In this document: piece after piece, positions 1 through 7,645 of the stretch
Numbering within the stretch: position 1 is the first letter of the stretch
Layout: the number at the start of each line of letters is the position of its first letter
NCBI GenBank assembly: GCA_016713435.1
Contig: JADJPD010000046.1
Coordinates: 1 to 53,148, forward strand
DNA: 53,148 bases
Direction: 5' to 3'
DNA from: Gemmatimonadota bacterium
GTDB lineage: Bacteria; Gemmatimonadota; Gemmatimonadetes; Gemmatimonadales; GWC2-71-9
Notes under the pieces: model-generated
What the model was told of the DNA's origin: nothing
Databases searched by the model: none
Seen by the model: the letters and a program-made list of their open reading frames with translations, nothing else
Program-made: the position numbers and the translations under genes

Positions 1-59
1 GTCGAGATCATGGGACGGTTGCCAGAGGGCCATTCGCGTGCGAAGACGGTGGCAGGGCT

Positions 60-193
60 GTCTAACGGGACCGGGGTTCAGCTGCAGGGAACAGGGCGGC
101 CCTGAGCTAATAAACGATCCCTATCATACACCGAAAGGCGGCAAGCGGCGAGCTTGCCACATCCGCCCTGTCAGCTGCAAGCCCTAGTTAGGG
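60..193. repeat. attC-like integron recombination site, copy 1
   Basis: The segment folds like an integron attC. GTCTAAC (60-66) and GTTAGGG (187-193) form the outer R boxes. Inside them GGGGTTCAGCTG (73-84) pairs with CAGCTGCAAGCCC (172-184), leaving one unpaired C, as in the extrahelical base of attC. An inner ACAGGGCGG/CCGCCCTGT stem continues the hairpin. Read on the minus strand the R' box is GTTAGAC, an exact GTTRRRY, so the site probably faces left. That suits an array extending left from the integrase at 1.9-2.8 kb. Length 134 nt is within the usual attC range. Folding was done by eye. Confidence 0.6.
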
Positions 194-433
194 AGCGTAC
201 TGGAGCTATTCCGAACGGAGACGGCGGGCAAGCCGAGGGTGGCCTGCGGTCTCCCGGGCGGCACTCGGCATGCCAGCCTTGAGTGGTCCGCGCCGGTGCC
301 GCCCGGGAGGCCGGACCTTCCGCGGGCGAGCGCTCCGCGGGCGCGCGGGCGTTTACGGGGGCTGGCCCCTGGGCGGCGCCCCGACCCGACCCGCAATCCC
401 GGCGAGCTGCCCCTGCGATCCTTGGGCTAGTCT

Positions 434-567
434 CCCTAACGGCTCTGGGGTTCAGCTGCGGGCTCAGGGCTGCCCGAAGCAAACAAACGTTCCTTGTGAT
501 ACACCGTCAGGTGGCGTGCGACGGGCTCCCCACATCCGGCCCGACAGCTGCAAGCCCTAGACGCCGG
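434..567. repeat. attC-like integron recombination site, copy 2
   Basis: This is a diverged second copy of the repeat at 60-193. It has CCCTAAC at 434-440, the GGGGTTCAGCTG arm, the closing CAGCTGCAAGCCCTAG arm ending at 560, and matching internal blocks (GATACACCG, GGC-rich stem, CCACATCCG). The right-hand R box is degenerate (CTAGACG rather than TAGTTAG). The two sites are about 370 bp apart, a normal small-cassette size. No convincing cassette gene lies in 194-433: the open frames there are arginine/proline-rich without a clear ribosome site, so the cassette may be non-coding. Confidence 0.55.
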
Positions 568-1026
568 CCCGGTTAAGACGGCGACGGCCGCCGGGCACGC
601 CTCCAGTCCAAAAGAAGCACGGCACTCGAGCCCGGCCAACTCACCAGCTCGCCCGGCAGTCCTTGAGCCAGCTCCAGCCCGGCTCCATGGCGGGCCGCGG
701 TGGCCGGCGCGCCGACTAACAAATACTTGAATGGAGTCTTCCGGCCCCACCTCGTCCGCCGCCCGCGCCCGTAGGCCGCTGTAAGCGCCCCGTCCGCCGG
801 GGTTGGACTGCAGGGAAGGGGGTACGAAAAAATGCGTGATTCAAGGTACGCGAAAACGCGAGCCTGACAACTAGGGATACCCACAGGATCGCCCGCCGCC
901 GCCCCCCCCCATCCCATCATGAAGAGTCACGGTGTCGCATTTCGCACCGCATTGCACGATCCCGGTTACCGCTCCCCAGCGCTCCCGTGCCACTGTGCGC
1001 CCCTCACGCGCCCGGCCAGGAGCCCC
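568..1026. other. gene-free stretch between attC-like repeat and DUF4160 gene
   Basis: No convincing gene is seen on either strand. The stretch contains a C10 homopolymer near 900 and an AT-richer island near 828-850. By position it could hold the attI site or a cassette boundary, but I could not identify a core site with confidence. Confidence 0.4.
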
Positions 1027-1260
1027 GTGCCCACCGTCCTCCGAAGCGGTCCCTATCGCTGCGCCATCTTCCCCGCCGATGCCCGCGAGCCCCCCCACGT
1101 CCACGTGCGCCGCGACGCCGCCTCGGCCAAGCTCTGGCTCACGCCCCCGGGGGTGGCGCACAACGCCGGGTTTTCAGAGATTGAACTGCGGCGCGTCGAG
1201 CGTCTCGTCGCCGCGCATCAGGCCCTCCTCCTCGGAGCGTGGCATGCCCTCTTCCAATGA
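1027..1260 (+). CDS. DUF4160 family protein (candidate toxin-antitoxin partner)
   Basis: 77 residues from GTG at 1027. The start was chosen because the family begins with PTVLRxGPYR, which follows directly here. The family core is clear: EPPHVHVRRD, then AKLWL, then GFSEIELRRVERLV and a C-terminal AWHALF. DUF4160 proteins are short, have no established activity, and are usually paired with a DUF2442 protein. The next gene overlaps by 17 bp and is DUF2442, so the two are translationally coupled. Such pairs are common in integron cassettes and are suspected, not shown here, to be toxin-antitoxin modules. The longer open frame upstream to 919 is not needed by the family. Confidence 0.8.
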   Translation: MPTVLRSGPYRCAIFPADAREPPHVHVRRDAASAKLWLTPPGVAHNAGFSEIELRRVERLVAAHQALLLGAWHALFQ

Positions 1261-1591
1261 CTTCCTCGCCCAGGCGCTCCTCAGCGACGACCTCCACGCC
1301 GCCGCCGCCCGCCACCTCGAGGTCACCGACCACGAGCTCCGCCTCACCCTCGAGGACGGCCGCACCCTCGGCGTCCCCCTCCACTGGTTCCCCCGCCTCG
1401 CCGAGGGCACCCCCGACGAACGCGCCCGCTGGGAACTCGTCGCCCAGGGCCAGGCCATCCACTGGCCCGACCTCGACGAGGACATCCACCTCACCAGCCT
1501 CCTCGCCGGCCGCCGCTCCCAGGAGTCCGCCGCCTCCCTCGCCCGCTGGCGCACCGCCCTCGCCCACGCCCGCGCCGCCCGCGCCGGCTGA
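1244..1591 (+). CDS. DUF2442 domain protein
   Basis: 115 residues from ATG at 1244, overlapping the end of the DUF4160 gene. The DUF2442 core is visible: HLEVTDHELRLTLEDGRTL, VPLHWFPRL, then RARWELV, IHWPDLDEDIHLTSLLAG. In family terms this is a small two-layer fold protein, encoded next to DUF4160 and possibly its neutralising partner. An Ala/Arg-rich tail (SLARWRTALAHARAARAG) follows the domain. No DNA-binding helix-turn-helix is seen, so autoregulation is not evident. Function is inferred only from pairing. Confidence 0.8.
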   Translation: MPSSNDFLAQALLSDDLHAAAARHLEVTDHELRLTLEDGRTLGVPLHWFPRLAEGTPDERARWELVAQGQAIHWPDLDEDIHLTSLLAGRRSQESAASLARWRTALAHARAARAG

Positions 1592-1906
1592 CCACCCCCA
1601 CGCCGCCGCCCCCTCCGACCCCTCCCGTGCCCCCGCGCGGCTCCCGACCAGCGCGACGAAGCTCGGGTAGGGCCTACCCGGCGAGCGCCAGGGCCAGCGG
1701 ACCCGCAGCGGCAACACCTCGGAGGCCACGGAGAACTGCGGCCTCCGTGCCCTCCGTGTCCTCGCTGCCTCCGTGGTTCCGCAGTTGCCGTTCCTCTGCG
1801 CCCCTCCGCGCCCTCTGCGCCTCTGCGTTGAGTCACACCCGAGCCCCACCCCGGCACCCCCGACGGCGACGCCCCCGACCTCGTACCCGCAGCCCCCAGC
1901 CCGCGC
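1592..1906. repeat. gene-free stretch with CT-rich CCTCCGTG/CTCTGCG repeats and a palindrome
   Basis: No gene is seen. A perfect palindrome CGGGTAGGGCCTACCCGG lies at about 1663-1680. From 1741 to 1834 short near-repeats alternate (CCTCCGTG, CCGTGTCCTC, then CTCTGCGCC, CTCCGCGCC, CTCTGCGTTGAG). From memory, similar CT-rich strings recur between genes of several environmental phyla. It lies downstream of both the DUF2442 gene and the integrase, so it is a convergent spacer. Confidence 0.5.
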
Positions 1907-2842
1907 CTATTCCACATCCAGCGGACTCCGCACCCCCATCACCCCCTGCTGCAGCACGTGCGTGTAGATCATCGTCGTGCTCACGTCCCGGTGCCCCAAG
2001 AGCTCCTGCACCGTCCGGATGTCGTACCGGTTCTCGAGCAAATGCGTCGCAAACGAGTGCCGGAACGTGTGGCACGTCGCCCGCTTCGTGATCCCGCTCC
2101 GCCGCACCGCCGCCGTCACCGCCCGCTGCACCGTCGTCGGGTGCAGATGCCACCGCCCCCGCCGCCCCGGCTCCACGTCCCCCAGCACCCGCCCCGCCGG
2201 GAACACCCACTGCCACCCCCACTCCCGCCCCGCGTTGGGGAACTTCCCCGACAACGCCCCCGGCAACGGCACCCACCCCGCCCCCGCCGCCACGTCCCGC
2301 TCGTGCCGCGCCTTCACCCGCGCCAGGTGCCGCTCCAGCACCGGGATCAGGCTGTCCGCCAGCATCGTCTGCCGGTCCCGGTCCCCCTTGCCCGCCCGCA
2401 CGATCACCCGCACCCGCGTGAAATCCACGTCCTTCACCCGCAACTGCAGCGCCTCCAGCAGCCGCAACCCGCTCCCATACAGCATCGCCGCCACCAGCCC
2501 CTCCACCCCGCTCATCTCCTCCAGCACCCGCCGCACCTCCCCCCGCGACAGCACCACCGGCAGCCTCGGACGCTTCGGCGCCCGCACCACCTCGTCCAGC
2601 CACGGCAGCTCCACGCGCAGCACGTACTTGTACAGGAACAGCAGCGCCGCCAGCGCCTGCGTCTGCGTGCTCGCCGCCACCCGCCGCGTCTCCGCCAGCC
2701 AGCTCAGGAACCCCTCCACCTCCGCCTTCCCCATCTCCCCGGGATGCCGCATCCCCTGGAACCGGACAAACCGCACCACCCACCGCACATACGCCTCCTC
2801 CGTCCGCCGGCTGTAGTGCCGCAGCCGAATCTCCCGCCGCAT
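1907..2842 (-). CDS. intI: integron integrase (tyrosine recombinase)
   Basis: 311 residues from ATG at 2842. An in-frame GTG at 2851 would add three residues and match the usual family N-terminus slightly better. The N-terminal core-binding domain has RLRHYSRRTEEAYVRWVVRF. The catalytic domain has the first Arg in SGLRLLEALQL, HTFRHSFATH (HxxR), LLGHRDVSTT and the nucleophile in MIYTHV. The insert FPNAGREWGWQWVF is the helix that distinguishes IntI from other tyrosine recombinases, and the end GVRSPLD is typical. IntI inserts and excises cassettes at attC and attI sites. The attC-like repeats lie beyond its 3' end, an inverted arrangement compared with class 1 integrons. No frameshift is apparent. 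Confidence 0.93.
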   Translation of the reverse strand: MRREIRLRHYSRRTEEAYVRWVVRFVRFQGMRHPGEMGKAEVEGFLSWLAETRRVAASTQTQALAALLFLYKYVLRVELPWLDEVVRAPKRPRLPVVLSRGEVRRVLEEMSGVEGLVAAMLYGSGLRLLEALQLRVKDVDFTRVRVIVRAGKGDRDRQTMLADSLIPVLERHLARVKARHERDVAAGAGWVPLPGALSGKFPNAGREWGWQWVFPAGRVLGDVEPGRRGRWHLHPTTVQRAVTAAVRRSGITKRATCHTFRHSFATHLLENRYDIRTVQELLGHRDVSTTMIYTHVLQQGVMGVRSPLDVE

Positions 2843-3009
2843 CGCCGCCACCAGCCCCTCCCTTGCCCCCCCATGCGCCCCCCTGCCCCCCCTCGCACCC
2901 CACGCCGCTGCATCGAAGATCGCGGCCACAACGCCGGGCCCGCGGAGCCGGTGCCCGCCACGCCCCACCCCCCACCCCGCCCCCCCGGCGCCCCCGCTCC
3001 CACCCCGAG

Positions 3010-3079
<70 letters not shown>

Positions 3080-3081
<2 letters not shown>

Positions 3082-3178
3082 CATGCGGCGCTCGACGCAG
3101 TCGAGCGTCGCGTGCCGAAGTCGAGGGCCGCCCCGCGGCCCGAGCCCCCGGAACCGCCCGGCCCCCTCGGCCGCCGCC
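3080..3178. repeat. hairpin repeat element, copy 1 (left arm lost)
   Basis: A near-perfect hairpin at 3080-3116 (arm CGCTCGAC, loop GCA, arm GTCGAGCG, extended outward) is followed by a 60-bp tail containing CCCGAGCCCCCGGAACCG. The tail is nearly identical to 4207-4302. The left inverted arm present in copy 2 is missing here and is replaced by the G tract. The two copies lie in the same orientation around the RelE/XRE module, about 1.1 kb apart. Confidence 0.75.
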
Positions 3179-3394
3179 GAGCGCCGCCGCCAAGCGCCGT
3201 GCCCCGCCGCCATTCTTGCCCCGAACCAGCAAAGGTGTAGGCACAAAAAAAGACGCACCGGTCCACAACAACCCGGTGCGCCCCCCAATTCCCATCACGC
3301 GTTCTCACGTACCACCCCGCCGCGATTCCGGTGGGCCTCGCGCCCCCTCACCCCCTACCGTAGACGCCACCCGCCACCGCCGGCGCCGCGCGCA

Positions 3395-3423
3395 TTGACA
3401 GGAATGCACTATAGTGAATATTC
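3395..3423 (+). promoter_or_regulatory. candidate promoter/operator of the RelE/XRE pair
   Basis: A consensus-like TTGACA (3395-3400) and a 10-bp palindrome CACTATAGTG (3407-3416) sit right at the start of the toxin gene. The surroundings are far more AT-rich than the rest of the region. The palindrome is a plausible binding site for the downstream XRE antitoxin. The only -10-like hexamers have poor spacing or overlap the chosen GTG start, so a slightly later start or a different promoter is possible. Confidence 0.4.
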
Positions 3424-3806
3424 CACAGGGTGAATGGCCCGTCGAGGTCACGGCCGAGTGCGAGGCCTGGTGGGACGCCCTCACCGAGGGCGCTAAGGAT
3501 GCGGTGGCCGCGGTCGTGCTCCTGCTGGGTGCGCGGGGCCCCCACCTGGGCTTTCCCTACTCCTCGGCGGTGCGGGGCGGCCGGCATGGGCGCCTCCGGG
3601 AACTGCGGATTCAGCATCGCGGGCGCCCGCTCCGGATTCTGTATGCGTTCGATCCGCGCCGGGTGGCGCTGCTCCTCGTGGGCGGCGACAAGACCGGCGG
3701 CTCCCGGTGGTACGAGCGGCACGTGCCGATCGCGGACCGGCTCTACCAGCACCACCTCCGCCACCTTGGTAAGGCGTCATGTCCGCATGGCCAAGCCCTT
3801 CCGTGA
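3414..3806 (+). CDS. RelE/HigB-type toxin (phage Gp49-like family)
   Basis: 130 residues from GTG at 3414. The family pattern is complete: EAWWDAL near the N-terminus, LGFPYSSAVRGGRHGRLRELR, then RPLRILYAFDPRRVALLLVGGDKTG, then RWYERHVPIADRLY. These toxins are small ribosome-dependent mRNA interferases. The basic Arg/His cluster after LGFP and the DPRR turn are the expected active-surface residues. The gene overlaps the XRE antitoxin by 20 bp, giving the toxin-first order typical of this group. The C-terminal tail beyond the family (HLGKASCPHGQALP) reads through the antitoxin start and may reflect a missed stop. A palindrome at the start suggests autoregulation. Confidence 0.88.
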   Translation: MNIPQGEWPVEVTAECEAWWDALTEGAKDAVAAVVLLLGARGPHLGFPYSSAVRGGRHGRLRELRIQHRGRPLRILYAFDPRRVALLLVGGDKTGGSRWYERHVPIADRLYQHHLRHLGKASCPHGQALP

Positions 3807-4104
3807 CCTCCTCGCCCGTCATCCGCAGGCCCGCCAGCGCCGCATCGCCAGGCGGGCCGAGGCCATGCTCGCCGCCCTCGAGCTGAGCGACCTCCGCCGC
3901 GCCCGCCGCCACTCCCAGCAGGCCCTCGCCGCCGCCCTCGACTCCACCCAGTCCAGCATCTCCAAGCTCGAGAGCCGCACCGACACCACCATCAGCACCC
4001 TCCGCGACTACATCGAGGCCCTCGGCGGCCAGCTCCACCTCATCGCCCACTTCCCCGACGGCGACATCCGCATCACCCAGTTCGACCCCCCCAAGCGCCG
4101 CTGA
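3787..4104 (+). CDS. XRE-family antitoxin paired with the RelE-type toxin
   Basis: 105 residues from ATG at 3787, which overlaps the toxin 3' end. An N-terminal helical segment (RRAEAMLAALELSDLRRAR) leads into a helix-turn-helix (SQQALAAALDSTQSSISKLESRTD). This is followed by the family tail STLRDYIEALGGQLHLIAHFPDGDIRITQF, which matches antitoxins that accompany Gp49-like toxins. The protein should bind and neutralise the toxin and repress the operon. The pair sits between two copies of a hairpin repeat (3080 and 4207), consistent with movement as a unit. Confidence 0.87.
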   Translation: MAKPFRDLLARHPQARQRRIARRAEAMLAALELSDLRRARRHSQQALAAALDSTQSSISKLESRTDTTISTLRDYIEALGGQLHLIAHFPDGDIRITQFDPPKRR

Positions 4105-4115
4105 CGCGCCCCCCT

Positions 4116-4170
4116 CCGACCGCCGACCGCCGACCGCCGAGCGCCGAGCGCCGAGCGCCGAGCGCCGAGC
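4116..4170. repeat. heptanucleotide tandem repeat
   Basis: Three CCGACCG-type and five CCGAGCG-type 7-bp units run head to tail directly after the antitoxin gene. The run ends just before the inverted-repeat element at 4173. A non-coding role or slippage hotspot is likely. Confidence 0.8.
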
Positions 4171-4172
4171 AA

Positions 4173-4296
4173 GGCCGAGGGGGCCGGGCGGTGCAGGGGG
4201 ATTTTCGGCATGCGACGCTCGACGCAGTCGAGCGTCGCGTGCCGAAGTCGAGGGCCGTCAGGCCCGAGCCCCCGGAACCGCCCGGCCCCCTCGGCC
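4173..4296. repeat. MITE-like inverted-repeat element, copy 2 (complete)
   Basis: Perfect 19-bp terminal inverted repeats, GGCCGAGGGGGCCGGGCGG (4173-4191) and its complement (4278-4296), enclose a second hairpin at 4206-4243 (arm CGACGCTCGAC, loop GCA). No open reading frame lies inside. The size, terminal repeats and second copy at 3080 fit a small non-autonomous mobile element or a bidirectional terminator. No target-site duplication could be identified. Confidence 0.65.
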
Positions 4297-4324
4297 GCCG
4301 CCGGCGCCGCCACCGAACCCCGCC

Positions 4325-5600
4325 TCACTCCCCAGTCGCCCCGACGCCCTCGAGCAGGTCATGCTGCCCCCCCCCCCCGCGAACACCACCACCAGGTCAT
4401 ACCCGAACACCACCCGCCGCACCCCGTCAGGCACCCCCGCCATCCACGCGATCGCCCCCGCACCCCCCGCAGGTCGAACACCGTCCACCCCTCCCCCGCC
4501 GCCGCCCGCGCAAACACCCCGAGCTCCGCGCCCCCCTCGAGATCCACCGGCGCCTCCACCGACCGCATCACCCGCGGATCGAACTGCGCCTGCCGGCTCC
4601 CCACACCCCCCATCGCATACAGGCTGAGCGCCGAGTCCCCCGCCAGCTCCGCCACCGCCGGCACCAGCGTCCCGAGGTCGAACTGCTGCGTGAAGCTGAC
4701 CCCGCGCAGCAGGTGCGTCGCCCCGAACTTGAACAGCACCCGGGGCCGCACCCCACCCCGCGATGCCTGACGATACGCCGCCACGAAATGATCCCGCATC
4801 AGCGCCGCCCGCCGCCGGTTCGACTCGTAGCCGCTCCCCGCCATGAACAGCCGGTTGATCGCCAGCGTCTCCTCCATGAGCGACAGGATCCCCTCGGCCT
4901 CCGACCCCGCCCTCGGCCGGAACACCCCCCGGACCCGCGCGAGCAACGCCGGCGACCCCCCGAACATGTACAGGAGCCCCGGATTCCCCTGCGCCAGCAC
5001 CTCCGCAAACGCGCCATCCGCCACCGCGATCGCCGAGTCCGCCACCCGCCGCGCCTCGGCCGACGGCGCCAGCTGCCGGAGCCGCTGGAACAGGTGCCGG
5101 TCCGCCAGGATGTCGTAGTCGAGCCCCCAGAGCACCCCGGACCGCCCGGGCGTCGCCGCGACCACCGTCCGGAGCAGCGCCGCATCCTCGCGCCAGAAAT
5201 AGAACGGCGCCCCCGGCCGGTGCGCCGCCAGGAACGCGCGATACGCGGAGTCCGTCGGCTCCATCCGGAGCGCGGCCTCGAGCCGCCCCGCCATCTGCGG
5301 CCCCACCTCGATGGCCAGGTACTGCGGCCCGGGCCCCGCGTCCTGGCCGGCGCGCCAGAGCGCGGCCGCGAGCCGCGGCACGTCCGCCATCCCATGCTCC
5401 TCGCCCAGCAGCACGAAGCGCGACGCCCGCACCCGCGCCGCCAGCCGCTCCCCCGCCGCCCCCGCCAGCCGCCCATCAGCCCCCACCGCGAGCGGCTCGG
5501 CCACCGACCGCAGCAGCACCACCAGCGAATCCTCCCCCGCCTGCGCCGCCACCGGCTGCGCCGCCATCAGCGCCCCCACCACCGCCCACGCGAGCCGCAT
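4325..5600 (-). CDS. exported erythromycin-esterase/ChaN-like protein, frameshifted 3' end
   Basis: The gene starts at 5600 with a clear signal peptide (LAWAVVGALMAAQPVAAQ). The body has RASRFVLLGEEHGMADVPRLAAALW and later YLAIEVGPQMAGRLE. The EEHG motif and following helix fit the erythromycin-esterase-like/TIKI-ChaN superfamily of metal-dependent hydrolases. A later block, RVLFKFGATHLLRG, supplies the second conserved His. The frame breaks near 4465 after WTVFDLR and again in the C run near 4370. Read through both, the protein continues with GAIAWMAGVPDGVRRVVFGYDLVVVF and ends at 4325. Both breaks are at homopolymers, so the gene is probably intact. Substrate unknown; it is exported and not evidence of macrolide resistance. 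Confidence 0.65.
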
Positions 5601-5660
5601 GCCCCACCCCCTTCGCTCAGGCCCAACCGCCGCCCCACCCCCTATAGAGGAAGGGCCCCC

Positions 5661-5882
5661 CTACCGCCCCTCCAGCCGCCCCCGCACGTACGCCGACCGC
5701 GACCCATCCCACCCGCACGTCGCACACCGCCCCGCCACCATCACGTGCCCGCACGCCGGATAGCCGTAGAGCACGTGCGCACACTCCGCGCAGAGCGCCG
5801 CCATCCCCGAGTGGGCCCGCACGAACCCGCTGCCGCACTCCTCGCAGCGGCCCTCGCCCTCCGCTGATGCTCCCGTCGGCAT
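5661..5882 (-). CDS. small double zinc-ribbon protein
   Basis: 73 residues from ATG at 5882, preceded by GGGGAGA at ribosome-site distance. The protein has four knuckles: CEEC, CAEC, CGH and CATC, enough for two zinc ribbons. It ends GWDGSRSAYVRGRLEGR. No other domain is present. Such minimal zinc-ribbon proteins often bind RNA or partner proteins, but nothing here fixes a role. It is followed at 69 bp by the erythromycin-esterase-like gene on the same strand, so the two may be co-transcribed. Confidence 0.7.
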   Translation of the reverse strand: MPTGASAEGEGRCEECGSGFVRAHSGMAALCAECAHVLYGYPACGHVMVAGRCATCGWDGSRSAYVRGRLEGR

Positions 5883-6042
5883 TCGTGTCTCCCCTCGATT
5901 CGCCTTGCCGGCGGCGAGACGCGCCACGCCCGTGCTCCGCCACGCGGCCGTCATGGACCTGTCATTCCGAGGATACCGCATCGTAAGCACGTGACGTTAT
6001 CGTGGAACCCCTCCCCCGGCCATCCCCAGCCCCGGAGCCGTC

Positions 6043-6775
6043 ATGCCCCGCCTCCCCGTCGCGCTCCTCGCCCTCCTCCTCGGCTGCGCCGCCGAGTCCG
6101 CGCCGCGCGACGGCTTCGTCGTCACCAGCCACGCCGCCTCGGCCGAGTACGGCATTCGGGCTGGCGACACCCTGCGCGAGGCGGCCATCGACACCCTGCC
6201 ACGCCCCCTTCGCGCGCGCGTTCCGCGCCGCCGGCCCCGGGACCCCTGAGGCCTCCGGCTGCGCCCGCGCCTTCGTGGGCGACACCATTGTCTGGCTCTA
6301 CCACCCGTCCCTCTGCGGCCGCGACTGGCGGACTGGCGACGGGCTCGCCCCCCGGTCCAGCGCCTCTTCCACCGTGACGGCCGGCCGATCCCCACCGACC
6401 GGCCCTGGCGCTTCGCCGCCACCATCTGCCCCATGGATCGCGCCCCCGACGGCCGCCCCGCCTTCGGTGCCTACTGGCGGGTCGACGGCTGCTATCACGA
6501 CCCGGACGACGCACCGGACAGCCTCCTCACCGAGGGCACCATCATCGGCAACGGTGTCATCCTCCCCGACGCCGTCCAGCGCGGCCTCCTCGACCAGTGC
6601 AGCCGCGAGGTGCCGCGTCGCGCCGAGTTCGAATGGACACCCTCGGTGGCCATGATCGCCGACCTCGAACGGGCCTCCGGCCTGGCTCGAGGAGCAGGAC
6701 GCCAACCTCCCGTGCCCCTCGACCGCTACTGGCGCCAGACGGCGGTACGGCGTCGGCCGGACTCGCTATCTACAT
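6043..6775 (+). CDS. unknown lipoprotein, frameshifted
   Basis: It starts at ATG 6043 with a lipoprotein signal (PVALLALLLGCAAE). The frame breaks near 6205 and 6350. Following the best continuation gives ARAFVGDTIVWLYHPSLCGRDW, then FHRDGRPIPTDRPWRFAATICP, then AFGAYWRVDGCYHDPDDAPD and LLTEGTIIGNGVILPDAV. Several cysteines (LCGR, TICP, DGCY) suggest disulphides outside the cytoplasm. The 3' end is uncertain because a further shift near 6670 gives three possible endings. I do not recognise a family. The breaks fall in GC homopolymers and are probably sequencing errors. Confidence 0.5.
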
Positions 6776-7023
6776 CAACCTCGGCACCCGGGCGACGAAC
6801 GCCCGCCGACCCCAACCCGCGCGCGCCAGCTGTCTGCGAGGCGGCAGGGCTACTTCCGGACTGGTCCACGACCGCGCGCCAACCGCTCAGGTCGCCTTCA
6901 ACGGGAAAGGCTGAGCCCCGCGGCCTCCGTGCGGCGACGATGCATGACGGTCGGTTGATCCCTCCGGTGTAGGGTGGGGGCATGCCCCGCTTGCCCCGGC
7001 CGGCCCTCGCCGGCTTGCTGGTA

Positions 7024-7040
7024 ATAACGCGCCGCGTTAT
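7024..7040. promoter_or_regulatory. palindromic operator of higBA
   Basis: A perfect palindrome with arms ATAACGCG/CGCGTTAT around a single C lies 8 bp before the higB start. HigA repressors bind such sites to control their own operon. The ATAAC half-site recurs at 11621 in front of the other higA locus. Confidence 0.55.
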
Positions 7041-7048
7041 GGTTCCCG

Positions 7049-7330
7049 GTGATCGCGTCGTTCCGTGACCGCGCCACCCGGCGCCTGTTCGCCCGGGGCG
7101 GGGGAGGGCGGTGGGGACCGGCGGTCGAGCGGTCCGCCCTGCGGAAGCTCCGGATGCTGGATGCCGCCCCGGGTCTCGACGACCTCCGGGCGCTGCCCGG
7201 CAACCGGCTCGAGAAACTCGCCGGGCGGCGGGCCGGCCAGTGGAGCATCCGGGTGAACGACCAGTGGCGCCTCTGCTTCCGCTGGGTGGACGGCAAGGCC
7301 CACGACGTGGAACTGGTGGACTATCACTGA
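7049..7330 (+). CDS. higB: HigB toxin (RelE/ParE superfamily mRNA interferase)
   Basis: 93 residues from GTG at 7049, beginning MIASFRDRATRRLF, the standard HigB start. The core follows: LRKLRMLDAAPGLDDLRALPGNRLEKLAG, then QWSIRVNDQWRLCFRW and DVELVDYH at the end. This is full length for the family (about 92). HigB cuts mRNA in the ribosomal A site. The conserved basic face (RxNDQWR) is present, so the toxin looks functional. higA follows 9 bp downstream with GAGGGACA as ribosome site. The palindrome just upstream suggests repression by HigA. Confidence 0.92.
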   Translation: MIASFRDRATRRLFARGGGGRWGPAVERSALRKLRMLDAAPGLDDLRALPGNRLEKLAGRRAGQWSIRVNDQWRLCFRWVDGKAHDVELVDYH

Positions 7331-7339
7331 GGGACACCC

Positions 7340-7645
7340 ATGCGCAGGAAGAGCCTCCCGGCCGTGCATCCAGGCGAAGTGCTCATGGAGGAGTTTCTCG
7401 TCCCCCTCGGCATGAGCCAGTATCGTCTCGCCAGGGCCCTGAGCGTGCCGCCCCGCCGGATCAACGAGATCGTCCACGGCACCCGCGCCATCTCCGCCGA
7501 CACCGCCCTCCGCCTCGCCCGCTGCCTCGGCACCTCCGAGCGCTTCTGGCTCAACCTCCAGGCCGCCTACGACCTCGACGTGGAACGCGATCGCCTCGGC
7601 AAGCGCCTCCTCGAGGAAGTCGAGGTCCTCGCCCAGGCCGGCTGA
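7340..7645 (+). CDS. higA: HigA antitoxin (XRE family)
   Basis: 101 residues from ATG at 7340. The HigA signature HPGEVLMEEFLVPLGMSQYRLARAL leads the helix-turn-helix, followed by INEIVHGTRAISADTALRLARCLGTSERFWLNLQAAYDL and a C-terminal helix. HigA binds HigB, blocks its active site and represses the operon. It forms a complete toxin-antitoxin pair with the preceding gene. No frameshift is seen. A related but diverged HigA without a complete toxin is encoded at 11725. Confidence 0.93.
   Translation: MRRKSLPAVHPGEVLMEEFLVPLGMSQYRLARALSVPPRRINEIVHGTRAISADTALRLARCLGTSERFWLNLQAAYDLDVERDRLGKRLLEEVEVLAQAG

Noticed and set aside
3395..3415. TTGACA with TATAGT as a sigma-70 promoter
   Set aside because: Only 9 bp between the hexamers; kept only as a candidate operator region.
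4325..5600. Macrolide resistance gene
   Set aside because: The protein is exported and only distantly like erythromycin esterases; resistance cannot be inferred.
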